64,000 bases of DNA from Patiriisocius marinistellae (lineage in GTDB: Bacteria; Bacteroidota; Bacteroidia; Flavobacteriales; Flavobacteriaceae). The DNA lies in contig NZ_BKCF01000005.1 in the NCBI RefSeq assembly GCF_009014635.1, positions 1 to 64,000 on the forward strand. The letters run 5' to 3'. Positions 8,482-16,890 of this stretch are shown here, piece by piece. The notes under the pieces are model-generated. The model worked only from the letters and a program-made list of their open reading frames with translations, was not told the origin of the DNA and did no database searches. Numbering within the stretch: position 1 is the stretch's first letter; each line of letters starts with the position of its first letter. The position numbers were made by a program, and so were the translations under genes.

Positions 8482-8528
8482 AATATATTGAGTTAAGGTT
8501 AATGTTAGTTTATTAAAAATTATTGTGA

Positions 8529-8747
8529 TTAGTCATCATCACCTATTCTGTCTATCTCTTCATCAATTTCATCATTGACTCTCTCGTCAACTTTTTTTGC
8601 AGCACGTTCTAGAATGCCGTCATCGTCTGTGCTTTTTGCTTCTACTTCACGAATAACTGTTTTAGTTTCAGTTGTTTTTTCTCTACAAGAAGTTGTTGTA
8701 GCAAATGTAACAACTAATAATGTTAGGGATAAAATTATTTTTCTCAT
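8529..8747 (-). CDS. Small acidic lipoprotein
   Basis: 72 residues, lipobox TTTSC followed by REKTTETKTVIREVEAK and an acidic tail with ERAAKKVDERVNDEIDEEID, again predicted as one amphipathic helix. The SCRxxT junction is shared with the genes at 4717 and 8263. A TACATTTG -7 box on the minus strand at 8775-8782 could drive the block 8747 to 8006. Function unknown. Confidence 0.75.
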   Translation of the reverse strand: MRKIILSLTLLVVTFATTTSCREKTTETKTVIREVEAKSTDDDGILERAAKKVDERVNDEIDEEIDRIGDDD

Positions 8748-9205
8748 AATGATAGGTTAATGTTAAGAGTAGTACAAATGTAAATTTTTAACATTCTTGA
8801 TATGATAATTTTATGATAAAACTTTCGTAAAGCATTCACAATTTTTCTGTACTTTATAAAGAAAAAATGTCCTTTAAATTATTATATTTTTCTTAGAAAA
8901 ACTTCAAAAAAATAATACCAAGGAATGAATGGATACAAACCGTAAAGACTATTACAGAGTGCGTGATTTCTATATACATTAGTTAAATAATATGAATATT
9001 GAACTTGCTAAAATATCTCCAATAAGGGTATTCACAGGAACATATACATATATTTATTAAGAAGGAAATTTTTTGCAGTAGGAGTAAACTTCACTCGGGA
9101 AGAGGTAGTATCACCAGATTTTAATAATTATCGTAATTGAAACTTACAAAGAGCTATTACCTTTTAGACGGTATTTGAATAAAGCGGTGAAAGTATAAAA
9201 TGTAA
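8748..9205. other. 458-base gap with possible decayed coding remnant
   Basis: No RNA gene or intact ORF was recognised. On the + strand, the frame running through 9012-9200 reads like protein (for example KFFAVGVNFTREEVVSPDF near 9066-9122) but is broken by at least three stops, suggesting a gene relic; nothing identifies its family. The left end (8748-8790) holds the promoter region of the small lipoprotein block. Confidence 0.3.
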
Positions 9206-10468
9206 CTATATTTTTCCCGTATATTCCATCACTACTTTTGTAGCCCCAGTATTACTATTAATCCAATGCCCAGAAATCATCCCAGTTTTACTTCGGAAAT
9301 TTTTATCAATTACTAATTTGTCAAGTATTTCACTACATTCTTCCTTATTGCTAATCGAAAATAATCCAGCCAAAGAACGAAGCCTTTCCGCCTCAGGAAA
9401 TTTTGAGTAATTACATCCTATTACAATAGGAACCCCAAAAGTTGCAGGTTCTAAAATGTTATGCAAACCGGTATTTCCCATCGCTCCACCCACATAAGCA
9501 ATATCTGCATAACTATATATTTTAGTCAACAACCCTATAGTGTCAATTATGAATACTTGATTGTCTTCTATTTTCAAAGGGTCAGCATTTTTTGCAATAT
9601 GCTCAGATAATGTTTCACTATATGAAATATTTTCAACCTTTAATTTATTTCGTAAACTCATCACTTTTGAGACTTCTATTTGGTGGGGAGCTACTATAAA
9701 CTTTGTGGTTTTTGGAGCATTATTTATGTAATCAATAAGTACATCCTCATCTTCTGGCCACGTACTTCCGCAAACAATACATGTGGCATCTCCTTTAAAT
9801 TTTTCTATAAAAGTAAGTGTATTGTCCATTTCAATTTGGTGTGATACACGATCAAACCTTGTGTCACCACTAACAGTACAGTTAGTAAAGCCTAGTTTTT
9901 TCAATAGTTTCTCACTATTTTGGTCTTGGAGAAAAAAATGGTTAAAAGCTGTAAGTGCTTTACGCATAAAATTTCCATAGGGTTTAAAGAAGAGTTGATT
10001 TTCTCTAAATACACCTGAGACTAAAAGAGTTTTAATGTTGTTACGTTTCAGCTGTGCTAAATAATTGGGCCAAAATTCATACTTCACAAATACTGCAAGC
10101 GATGGGTTTATAGCCTTAATAAATTGCTTTGCATTAGCCGTTGTATCCATTGGTAAATACGCAACAGCGTCTGCAATGGGCGTGTTTTTTTTATTTTCGT
10201 AGCCAGATGGTGAGAAAAAAGTTACAACCAATTTATGCTGCGGAAACTTTAATTTCATAGCTTCCATTATAGGTAATCCTTGTTCAAATTCGCCCAAAGA
10301 GGCACAATGAAACCATATTGTTTTATCGCCAAGTTTAATTTGAGTATTTAAAATAGCAAATGTTTTTTTTCTTCCTTGAACAAATAATTTGAGTTTAGGG
10401 ACAACCCATTGCGCTACCCAAAGACCAGCAGAGATAATATATGTAAGTACGTTATAGATGATGCGCAT
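9206..10468 (-). CDS. waaA: 3-deoxy-D-manno-octulosonic acid (Kdo) transferase
   Basis: 420 residues, usual length for the family. N-terminal membrane segment (YNVLTYIISAGLWVAQWVV), acceptor-side motif WFHCASLGEFEQGLP, and the donor-side signatures VCGSTWPEDE, KFIVAPHQIE and the C-terminal GGAMGNTGLHNILEPATFGVP of a GT30 glycosyltransferase. It adds Kdo to lipid A precursors on the inner face of the cytoplasmic membrane, the first step of LPS core assembly. It is divergent from the DegT aminotransferase gene, with ~150 bases between. Confidence 0.95.
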   Translation of the reverse strand: MRIIYNVLTYIISAGLWVAQWVVPKLKLFVQGRKKTFAILNTQIKLGDKTIWFHCASLGEFEQGLPIMEAMKLKFPQHKLVVTFFSPSGYENKKNTPIADAVAYLPMDTTANAKQFIKAINPSLAVFVKYEFWPNYLAQLKRNNIKTLLVSGVFRENQLFFKPYGNFMRKALTAFNHFFLQDQNSEKLLKKLGFTNCTVSGDTRFDRVSHQIEMDNTLTFIEKFKGDATCIVCGSTWPEDEDVLIDYINNAPKTTKFIVAPHQIEVSKVMSLRNKLKVENISYSETLSEHIAKNADPLKIEDNQVFIIDTIGLLTKIYSYADIAYVGGAMGNTGLHNILEPATFGVPIVIGCNYSKFPEAERLRSLAGLFSISNKEECSEILDKLVIDKNFRSKTGMISGHWINSNTGATKVVMEYTGKI

Positions 10469-10541
10469 AGGCTGCTAAATTACAAAATTGCGGTTTATAG
10501 TTTTCATCAACGACAATACTCTTTTGCATCTTGTATTTTAG

Positions 10542-10549
10542 TATTTTTG
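10542..10549 (+). promoter_or_regulatory. -7 box TATTTTTG before the DegT gene
   Basis: Exact TAnnTTTG match, 72 bases before the ATG at 10622. A TTTTG lies 15 bases upstream, shorter than the usual spacer, so the -33 assignment is weak. Confidence 0.4.
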
Positions 10550-10621
10550 CATTTTAGAAATAAATAATAGGTTTTCTGACAAACGATATTAAATAGTTAC
10601 CCCACTTACAGGGCGTTGAAG

Positions 10622-11779
10622 ATGAAAAAAATACAAATGGTAGACCTTAAGGGTCAATATGCTGCAATTAAAGAGCGCGTAGACGCTTCTATTCAAGAAG
10701 TAATTGAGACAACTGCTTTTATAAATGGGCCAGAGGTAAAAGCTTTTCAAGAGGAATTAGAAAGTTATTTAGGTGTAAAACACGTTATTCCATGTGCTAA
10801 TGGGACAGATGCTTTGCAAATAGCAATGATGGGTCTTGGTTTAAAACCTGGTGACGAAGTAATTACTGCAGATTTTACCTTTGCTGCAACTGTAGAAGTA
10901 ATTGCTCTTTTGCAATTAACGCCTGTTTTAGTTGATGTTGATCCAGTAAACTTTAACATTGATATTGCTGCGTTAGAGAAAGCAATAACACCTAAAACAA
11001 AAGCAATTGTTCCTGTTCATTTATTTGGACTTGCGGCAAATATGGATGAAATAATGGAGCTTGCTGACCGCCATAACCTTTATGTAATTGAGGATAATGC
11101 ACAAGGTATAGGTTCAAAATATACATCAAAAGATGGTACAAAGACAATGACAGGCGGAATAGGTCACGTAGGGTCTACGTCATTTTTCCCTTCTAAAAAC
11201 CTTGGATGTTATGGAGATGGAGGTGCTATATTTACCAATGATGATGATTTAGCACATACTTTAAGAGGAATCGTAAATCATGGAATGTATATTCGCTATC
11301 ATCATGATGTAGTAGGAGTAAATTCTAGATTAGATTCTATCCAAGCAGCAGTATTGCGTGCAAAATTGCCAAAATTAAATGAATACAATACAGCGCGTAG
11401 AAATGCAGCAAGAAAATACTCAGCAGCCTTTGCTGGTGTTGAACAAATTGTAACTCCTACTGGTTATTGTAATGCTGGAAATACAATTTGCGATACCTGT
11501 GATTGTCATGTGTTTCATCAATATACACTACGAATAATCAATTCAGATAGAGATGCACTAGTGAAGCATCTAAATGATAATGATATTCCTTGTGGAGTTT
11601 ATTACCCAATTCCATTACACTTACAAAAAGCATATGCCGATTCTAGATATAATGAAGCTGACTTTAAAGTAACAAATCAATTAGTTAAAGAAGTTATATC
11701 ATTACCAATGCATACAGAGCTTGATGATGACCAGATAGAATTTATCACTAAGACAGTGATAGATTTTGTAACAAAATAA
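10622..11779 (+). CDS. DegT/DnrJ/EryC1/StrS family PLP aminotransferase
   Basis: 385 residues from the ATG at 10622 (a TTG six bases earlier is in frame but less likely). Fold-type I sugar aminotransferase motifs: PCANGTDALQIAMMGLGLKPGDEV, VIEDNAQGIGSKY, and the PLP lysine in FFPSKNLGCYGDGG. A Cys-rich insertion (CNAGNTICDTCDCH, near 285-298) precedes HQYTLRI and could bind a metal. The family transaminates nucleotide-linked sugars for LPS or capsule, which fits the neighbouring waaA; the exact substrate cannot be read from sequence. Confidence 0.9.
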   Translation: MKKIQMVDLKGQYAAIKERVDASIQEVIETTAFINGPEVKAFQEELESYLGVKHVIPCANGTDALQIAMMGLGLKPGDEVITADFTFAATVEVIALLQLTPVLVDVDPVNFNIDIAALEKAITPKTKAIVPVHLFGLAANMDEIMELADRHNLYVIEDNAQGIGSKYTSKDGTKTMTGGIGHVGSTSFFPSKNLGCYGDGGAIFTNDDDLAHTLRGIVNHGMYIRYHHDVVGVNSRLDSIQAAVLRAKLPKLNEYNTARRNAARKYSAAFAGVEQIVTPTGYCNAGNTICDTCDCHVFHQYTLRIINSDRDALVKHLNDNDIPCGVYYPIPLHLQKAYADSRYNEADFKVTNQLVKEVISLPMHTELDDDQIEFITKTVIDFVTK

Positions 11780-11790
11780 TTGTTACAAAA
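11764..11790 (+). repeat. 10-base inverted repeat across the DegT stop codon
   Basis: TTTTGTAACA (11764-11773) and TGTTACAAAA (11781-11790) form a perfect hairpin including the stop codon, just before the terminator at 11797. It may protect the mRNA 3' end. Confidence 0.5.
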
Positions 11791-11796
11791 AATAAT

Positions 11797-11831
11797 GCTC
11801 AAATGTAAATAAACTCATTTGGGCTTTTTTT
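11797..11831 (+). terminator. Rho-independent terminator after the DegT gene
   Basis: GCTCAAATG (11797-11805) pairs with CATTTGGGC (11816-11824) with one G-U pair, followed by seven T residues. Confidence 0.85.
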
Positions 11832-11979
11832 GTGCCTTTTTTGCTCAAAAAAAGTAATTTCTGCTCATTTTTAGTCAATTAACAGTGGTTTAACGAAGGT
11901 TTAACTGTTTAATATTGGAATTGTTACTAGTGATTTGTTGTTTTGTAACCGTTGGAAAAACTCCAGTAAAATTAAAGTT

Positions 11980-12171
11980 ATGAAGTTGATTAAAATTAGA
12001 AGAAAAACTAGAACTGAAAAAAGATTTTCACCTGCAATGGGTATTTTGACTGCAAATGTAACGTACGTTAAAAAAACAGTCTTAAGCATTCCAGTTAAAA
12101 CATTACACAAGTATAGAGAAACCTATTATGGCGAAGTAAAAGATTGCGAAGATTGTAGAATAACAGCATAA
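11980..12171 (+). CDS. Small basic protein of unknown function
   Basis: 63 residues from the ATG at 11980 (an in-frame ATG at 11935 would add 15 unconvincing residues). The sequence is basic at the start (MKLIKIRRKTRTEKRF) and ends in HKYRETYYGEVKDCEDCRITA with a CxxC pair. No signal peptide or membrane segment. The composition looks like a real protein and it has its own terminator (12189-12226). The overlapping minus-strand ORF at 11901-12110 has worse composition and no context. No family recognised. Confidence 0.55.
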   Translation: MKLIKIRRKTRTEKRFSPAMGILTANVTYVKKTVLSIPVKTLHKYRETYYGEVKDCEDCRITA

Positions 12172-12188
12172 CGCAGCTTAATAAATTA

Positions 12189-12226
12189 AAAATCCCGAAT
12201 GAACATTTTGTTTCATTCGGGATTTT
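12189..12226. terminator. Bidirectional terminator
   Basis: Perfect 15-base inverted repeat AAAATCCCGAATGAA (12189-12203) / TTCATTCGGGATTTT (12212-12226) between the small + strand gene and fabD on the minus strand. Confidence 0.9.
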
Positions 12227-12248
12227 CAATTTTATGGTTATTGAGATT

Positions 12249-13133
12249 TTAGCTTATTTCAGCTTTGCTTGTGGTAACACCTCTATCAATTTTGCGCATT
12301 AAACCTTGAAGTACATTTCCTGGGCCTACTTCAACAAATTCCGTTGCACCATCTTTAATCATGTTCTGCATGCTTTGTGTCCATTTAACAGGTGCTGTTA
12401 ATTGGAAAATCAAATTTTCTTGAATTTCCTTTGGATCTGTAACTGCAAACGTAGAAACGTTTTGATAAATTGGGCAAGCAGGTTCTGTGAATACTGTTTC
12501 TTTAATTGCTGCGGCAAGTTCTTCTCTAGCGGGTTCCATCAATGGACTGTGAAAAGCGCCACCTACAGGTAAAATTAATGCTCTTTTTGCGCCAGCTTCT
12601 TTTAAAGCTTCACATGCTTTTCCAACAGCTGCTATATCACCGCTTATTACTAATTGTCCAGGGCAATTGTAATTTGCGGCTACAACAATCCCATCTTGGT
12701 TTGCACAAATAGATTCCACCGTACTATCTTCTAATCCTAAAACAGCGGCCATAGTACTAGGTGTTGATTCACATGCTTTTTGCATTGCTAAGGCACGTTT
12801 GTAAACTAATTTTAACCCATCATCAAAAGCAATGGTACGATTTGCTACTAATGCCGAAATTTCTCCAAGTGAGTGACCTGCAACCATATCTGGTTTAAAG
12901 GCATCACCCATTACTTCGGCAAGGATTGTGGAGTGCAAAAATATTGCGGGTTGTGTAACTTTAGTTTCCTTTAGTTCTTCAGGTGTGCCTTCAAACATTA
13001 TTTTGGTTATATCAAACCCTAAAATATCATTTGCACGTTCAAACATTTCTTTAGCTTTTGGCGAGGAATCAAATAGATCTTTCCCCATTCCTGTAAATTG
13101 GGCGCCTTGTCCTGGAAATACGTATGCTTTCAT
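12249..13133 (-). CDS. fabD: Malonyl-CoA:ACP transacylase
   Basis: 294 residues, normal FabD length. Opens with the family signature FPGQGAQFTGMGKDL; nucleophile Ser in GHSLGEISAL; the malonyl-binding Arg lies in LVYKRALAMQKAC; the catalytic His in GGAFHSPLME; C-terminal FVEVGPGNVLQGLMRKI. It transfers malonyl from CoA to acyl-carrier protein in fatty acid synthesis. It appears to be a single-gene unit here, without the fabH/fabG/acpP neighbours seen elsewhere. Confidence 0.96.
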   Translation of the reverse strand: MKAYVFPGQGAQFTGMGKDLFDSSPKAKEMFERANDILGFDITKIMFEGTPEELKETKVTQPAIFLHSTILAEVMGDAFKPDMVAGHSLGEISALVANRTIAFDDGLKLVYKRALAMQKACESTPSTMAAVLGLEDSTVESICANQDGIVVAANYNCPGQLVISGDIAAVGKACEALKEAGAKRALILPVGGAFHSPLMEPAREELAAAIKETVFTEPACPIYQNVSTFAVTDPKEIQENLIFQLTAPVKWTQSMQNMIKDGATEFVEVGPGNVLQGLMRKIDRGVTTSKAEIS

Positions 13134-13169
13134 AGTTAGTTTTAGTTTTATAATTTGTAAAAATAATTA

Positions 13170-13197
13170 AACCTCTTTCAAATGAATGAAAGAGGTT
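13170..13197 (-). terminator. Hairpin after the flavin-type stress protein gene
   Basis: Perfect 11-base inverted repeat AACCTCTTTCA (13170-13180) / TGAAAGAGGTT (13187-13197). Read on the minus strand it is followed by a T-rich stretch, fitting termination of the gene at 13270-13770 before fabD. Confidence 0.6.
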
Positions 13198-13204
13198 CAA
13201 ATAA

Positions 13205-13247
13205 TTAATATTTCAGAAGAAAATAATATATGCTTCGGAAATATTAA
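13205..13247. repeat. 15-base inverted repeat containing the CTTCGGAAAT motif
   Basis: Bases 13205-13219 and 13233-13247 are reverse complements with one mismatch; the right arm is CTTCGGAAATATTAA. One of the few places where the dispersed motif forms a close inverted pair. Confidence 0.6.
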
Positions 13248-13269
13248 TGGGGAAAATAATTGTTTTTAA

Positions 13270-13770
13270 TTAAACTTTTAGTGTTCCTGAAACACCTAAA
13301 TCTTGTTTTTCTCCAGTAACAGCAGCTTTACCCATTTTAAACAAGCTCACTAATGCATTACTTTTTGAATCCCAATAAGCGGCTTCCTTAGGAGCAAATT
13401 TTATCGCTGTAATCTTTGGGTCATTAACACCTTCAAACCAAGCATCATCGGTGCTGCTATATAGCTCTTTAATTATATCTTTATCTCTAAAAATACCTGC
13501 ATTTCCATAAACACTCAAAAACTTCATGTTTTTATTACCGTTGTAGAATAATTGGGTTTCACTATTTGCAGCAATATTTTTATTGTGCTCACTGTTTGCG
13601 TTACTTAAAAACCAGATGCTACCATCTTCTTCTACTTTTTTAGTAGACATTGGTACAGCATTAAGTGGCTTTTCGCCCAAGTTAGTGACCATCATTGCAA
13701 AATCAACTGCTTCAGCAATTTGTTTAATTTTATCTTTCGCGTCTTGATTATATAGGTTTTGTGTGCTCAT
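13270..13770 (-). CDS. Pyridoxamine 5'-phosphate oxidase-like general stress protein
   Basis: 166 residues, size and layout of the general stress protein 26 branch of the split-barrel flavin-binding family: FAMMVTNLGEKPLNAVPMST, DGSIWFLSNANSEHNKNI, and KFLSVYGNAGIFRDKDIIKELYS. Split-barrel proteins bind FMN, F420 or heme; substrate is not deducible. Monocistronic by appearance, with its own downstream hairpin. True PdxH is excluded by the short length and lack of the PLP-contact C-terminus. Confidence 0.85.
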   Translation of the reverse strand: MSTQNLYNQDAKDKIKQIAEAVDFAMMVTNLGEKPLNAVPMSTKKVEEDGSIWFLSNANSEHNKNIAANSETQLFYNGNKNMKFLSVYGNAGIFRDKDIIKELYSSTDDAWFEGVNDPKITAIKFAPKEAAYWDSKSNALVSLFKMGKAAVTGEKQDLGVSGTLKV

Positions 13771-13857
13771 AGTTTTTTATTTTTAATAAAGATACTACGA
13801 GGATTAGTTACTTTGCGCTAAGAAATTACTAAACTAAAACGAATGTTTTGTTAAAAA

Positions 13858-14361
13858 TTAAATACGCTCCCATGTCTCATAAGTAAAGGCATATTTATGC
13901 TTTTCGTCTTTCTCGTGTTTTTCTTTTAAAACTAACTCCCATTGAGTTTTATCAAATTCAGGGAAATAAGTATCAACTTCAAAAGTGCCATGAACTCTAG
14001 TAAGTTCAATACGGTCAGTAACCTCTATGCCCAATTTATATATCTCGCCACCACCTATTATAAAAGGAGTGGTATCGATTGAAGCTTTAATCAATGCTGC
14101 ATCAATCGAGTTTACAACAATAACATCTTGTTCGCGACCTTCAGGAACTTTTGGAGTGTACTTTTTACTTCGTGTAATAATAATATGCAATCTTCCGGGT
14201 AAGGGTTTAGGGAAAGACTCAAACGTTTTACGCCCCATGATCATAGGGTGTCCCGTAGTAAGTTTCTTAAACCTTTTAAAGTCGTCTGGTAAATGCCAAA
14301 CTAAATCGTTGTCTTTACCAAGTTCATTATTCTCGCCAGCGGCCGCTATTATTGTAATCAT
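13858..14361 (-). CDS. folA: Dihydrofolate reductase
   Basis: 167 residues with the DHFR opening IIAAAGENNELGKDNDLVWHLPDDFKRFK, MGRKTFESFPKPLPGR for cofactor binding, and FIIGGGEIYKLG plus a TYFPEFD segment near the C-terminus. Produces tetrahydrofolate for one-carbon metabolism, cytosolic. Its start ATG overlaps the stop of the upstream 2TM gene by 4 bases (14358-14361), so the two are translationally coupled. No thyA is adjacent in the window. Confidence 0.96.
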   Translation of the reverse strand: MITIIAAAGENNELGKDNDLVWHLPDDFKRFKKLTTGHPMIMGRKTFESFPKPLPGRLHIIITRSKKYTPKVPEGREQDVIVVNSIDAALIKASIDTTPFIIGGGEIYKLGIEVTDRIELTRVHGTFEVDTYFPEFDKTQWELVLKEKHEKDEKHKYAFTYETWERI

Positions 14362-14843
14362 CCTTGTTCTGGGGGTAGTTGGTTAGGGTTGTTCTTTTTA
14401 ACTCTAGGAAGTTCTGATTTTGTGTCGCGGGTCATTTCTTTGAGCGCGTCTTGTTCTTTTGCAATTTTATTTTCTCTAACAGTAACTTCTTGCATTGCTT
14501 GTTTTTTAAGTTCGGCAACGCGTACTTCTTGTTTTGCTTTTAGTTTTTCTAATTGTTTGTCTTCCCATTCTTTGTCCATAAATTTATTAGTGATAAATAC
14601 ATTGAAAAGATGAATTAGAAATATAAAGACCCAAATTAATATTGCAAAAATCCACCAATCGTTTGGTAAAATATCTTTACCTACGTTAAGAATATTCAAA
14701 ACAATAATTAAAACCGAACCTGCTAGAAAGGCCACAAAATGCCGCATCAGTTTTTTCTTTTGGGCAATACGACGACGGGCATAATCATACTGCTCGCGTG
14801 ATTCAGAATCAATTCTTTCTTTATTTTTATTTTTTGAAAACAT
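14358..14843 (-). CDS. 2TM domain-containing membrane protein
   Basis: 161 residues. The N-terminal EQYDYARRRIAQKKKLMRHF leads into two membrane helices (~34-52 and ~65-85), which is the 2TM domain of Bacteroidota, followed by a basic coiled coil (~90-140) with alternating Lys/Glu. In other genomes 2TM domains accompany LytTR regulators; here it precedes folA with a 4-base overlap. Role unknown. Confidence 0.85.
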   Translation of the reverse strand: MFSKNKNKERIDSESREQYDYARRRIAQKKKLMRHFVAFLAGSVLIIVLNILNVGKDILPNDWWIFAILIWVFIFLIHLFNVFITNKFMDKEWEDKQLEKLKAKQEVRVAELKKQAMQEVTVRENKIAKEQDALKEMTRDTKSELPRVKKNNPNQLPPEQG

Positions 14844-14915
14844 AGTTGGTTACCTTTATAGTTGGTATAATATATAGTAAAAGTACCCAATTTTAACAAT
14901 TTTGCCTATCGCTTT

Positions 14916-15998
14916 ATGGAAGATTTAAGAAATGAATTCCCAGCATTACAAGGTCAAACTTATTTAAACACAGCAAGCTCTGGACTACTTTCTAAGACCC
15001 TTTACAGGTGGAGGGCAGCTCATGAAAAGGAGCTATTAGAAAACGGAGCCAACTTTACAATCCGTAAAAAAATTCCTGAGGATACACGCCAAGCAGTAGC
15101 TCAATTTTTTGACGTAAAAGTAGATGAGGTGGCATTAATTCCTAATTTTTCATTTGGTTTTAATTCGGTTTTAGAAGGGTTGTCAAAGGGGCAAAAAGTG
15201 TTAATGCTTAAAAATGATTATCCGTCACTGCGATGGCCCATTGAAACACGTGATTTTAATGTGTGTTATGCTGAAATTTCTGAAAACCTTGAAGCAAATA
15301 TTTCCGAAGCCTTTGAAAAACACCGTCCAGATATTTTTGTGTTCTCAATTGTGCAATGGTTGAGTGGTGTAAAAATGGATTTTAATTTTTTAAAAGAATT
15401 AAAGGCACATTACCCTAATGTGTTATTTATGGCAGATGCTACACAGTATTTAGGGACAGAATATTTTAGTTTTGCTAATAATGCAATTGATGTTGTAGCT
15501 GCAAGTTGTTATAAGTGGCTGTTAGCAGGCTTCGGAAATGGAATAATGCTGGTAAAACGCGAAGCACAAGAAAAAATTTATCCAGCGACTATAGGTTTTA
15601 ATGGTGCCGAAACGTTTGAAAGTAATGCAGAAGACACAAAATTTAATAGGCATTTTGAACCAGGCCATCAAGACACTTTTAACTGCGGAAGTCTTCATCA
15701 AGCAATCCTCCAAGCCGAAAAATATGGAATTGATGCTATAGCAAATAAAATTAATGTGCTTAAAAGTACTGCTATAGAAGGATTAAGTGGATTAGGGTTG
15801 CTTACTTCAATGACAGCAAATCGATCAACTCACTCCTCAATTATTAATTTTAAAGGGGATGGTGTTCTATTTCAGAAATTAAAAGAAAAAAATATTATAT
15901 GTTCCCTTCGTGGTGGAGGCATAAGGGTAAGTTTTCATTATTATAACGACCTAGATGATGTTGCCAAATTATTGGATACATTAAAAAAGGAGTTATGA
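14916..15998 (+). CDS. Class V aminotransferase-fold PLP enzyme (cysteine desulfurase-like)
   Basis: 360 residues. N-terminal FPALQGQTYLNTASSGLLS, Asp of the cofactor pocket in LFMADATQYLG, and the PLP lysine in AASCYKWLLAGFGNGIM. The catalytic Cys loop of true desulfurases is not apparent, so an aminotransferase, lyase or epimerase role is equally possible. The next gene starts inside its stop (4-base overlap at 15995-15998), suggesting co-translation with an outer-membrane protein of unknown role. Confidence 0.85.
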   Translation: MEDLRNEFPALQGQTYLNTASSGLLSKTLYRWRAAHEKELLENGANFTIRKKIPEDTRQAVAQFFDVKVDEVALIPNFSFGFNSVLEGLSKGQKVLMLKNDYPSLRWPIETRDFNVCYAEISENLEANISEAFEKHRPDIFVFSIVQWLSGVKMDFNFLKELKAHYPNVLFMADATQYLGTEYFSFANNAIDVVAASCYKWLLAGFGNGIMLVKREAQEKIYPATIGFNGAETFESNAEDTKFNRHFEPGHQDTFNCGSLHQAILQAEKYGIDAIANKINVLKSTAIEGLSGLGLLTSMTANRSTHSSIINFKGDGVLFQKLKEKNIICSLRGGGIRVSFHYYNDLDDVAKLLDTLKKEL

Positions 15999-16807
15999 AA
16001 AATATTTTATGGGTTTTTATTTTGCTACTAACGATACCTGCATCTTTTGGTCAAGGAGCTATTGATGGTTTTTTCAAAGAAAAGGGTAGTGGTTCTATAG
16101 TTTTGGGAGCGGGATTTGAGGATACAAAAAATTATTTTGCGGGTAATACGCGTACAGACATAAGTAGATCACTTTATTATGGTAGTCTTTTTGGCGCTTA
16201 TGGCGTTACAAATAATTTTGATGTCAATGTTTCTGTACCTTTTTTAAGTAGTAATGATAATACAAGCTTCCAAGATATTTCAATTTATGCTAAATATAAA
16301 GTAGCAACTTTTGAAAAAAACAACTTTAAATATGATGTAGGAGTTGCTGGGGGATTTTCAACTCCTTTAACAGATTATGATGTGGGTGGTCTCAATGATA
16401 TAGGGCAGCAAGCCACTGTTGTAAGTGGTAGAATATTGATACATGTGACGTATGATTTTCAATGGTTTGCTACATTACAAACAGGTTATGCTTATAAATT
16501 TGATGAAGTCCCCGAAAGTTTGTTAACTACACTAAAGCTAGGAAAGGCAACCTCAAAATGGTATTATGATGTTTTTTTTGATTATCAGCATTCCTTTGGC
16601 GGGATTGACTATTTAGGTACACCTCAACCACAAAATTTTAAAGAATTTGGGGTAGATTTCAAAAAAGTGGGTGGTACAGTATTTCATTCTTTCAATAAGC
16701 AATGGGGTGGTTATTTAAGTTTAGGTTATGTTATCAATGGTCGAAATGTTTTTCAAGGTCCAAGTTATGGAATAGGTGCAGTTTATAATTTTAAGCGTGT
16801 AAAATAA
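15995..16807 (+). CDS. Predicted outer-membrane beta-barrel protein
   Basis: 270 residues. Signal peptide MKNILWVFILLLTIPASFGQ, then alternating strands rich in aromatic residues and Gly, such as GSIVLGAGFEDTKNYFAG, LYYGSLFGAYGVTNNFDVNVSVPFL and a final strand YGIGAVYNFKRV. This is the pattern of a small outer-membrane barrel of the transporter/OMP type (DUF or meta-pathway-like). Overlaps the PLP-enzyme stop by 4 bases. No substrate can be inferred. Confidence 0.7.
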   Translation: MKNILWVFILLLTIPASFGQGAIDGFFKEKGSGSIVLGAGFEDTKNYFAGNTRTDISRSLYYGSLFGAYGVTNNFDVNVSVPFLSSNDNTSFQDISIYAKYKVATFEKNNFKYDVGVAGGFSTPLTDYDVGGLNDIGQQATVVSGRILIHVTYDFQWFATLQTGYAYKFDEVPESLLTTLKLGKATSKWYYDVFFDYQHSFGGIDYLGTPQPQNFKEFGVDFKKVGGTVFHSFNKQWGGYLSLGYVINGRNVFQGPSYGIGAVYNFKRVK

Positions 16808-16841
16808 AATTGTTTACTTCGGAAATTTTAATTTCATAAAA

Positions 16842-16876
16842 CTCCTTTTTAATATTAAAAGAGTAGTTTTATTGCA
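16842..16876. repeat. AT-rich near-palindrome upstream of galE
   Basis: ATAAAACTCCTTTTTAAT and ATTAAAAGAGTAGTTTTAT face each other across this interval with only small interruptions, so the region can form a long cruciform or RNA hairpin. There is no T-run, so it may be an mRNA end-stabiliser for the barrel gene or an operator for galE. Confidence 0.45.
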
Positions 16877-16890
16877 TAGAAATTTTGAAA

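Noticed and set aside
8203-8491. Two + strand ORFs across the small acidic lipoprotein genes
   Set aside because: Ser/Cys-rich antisense products of acidic repeat codons; the minus-strand frames have signal peptides and lipoboxes.
11901-12110. Minus-strand 69-codon ORF opposite the small + strand gene
   Set aside because: Hydrophobic, low-complexity and without context; the + strand ORF at 11980 looks like a real protein with its own terminator.
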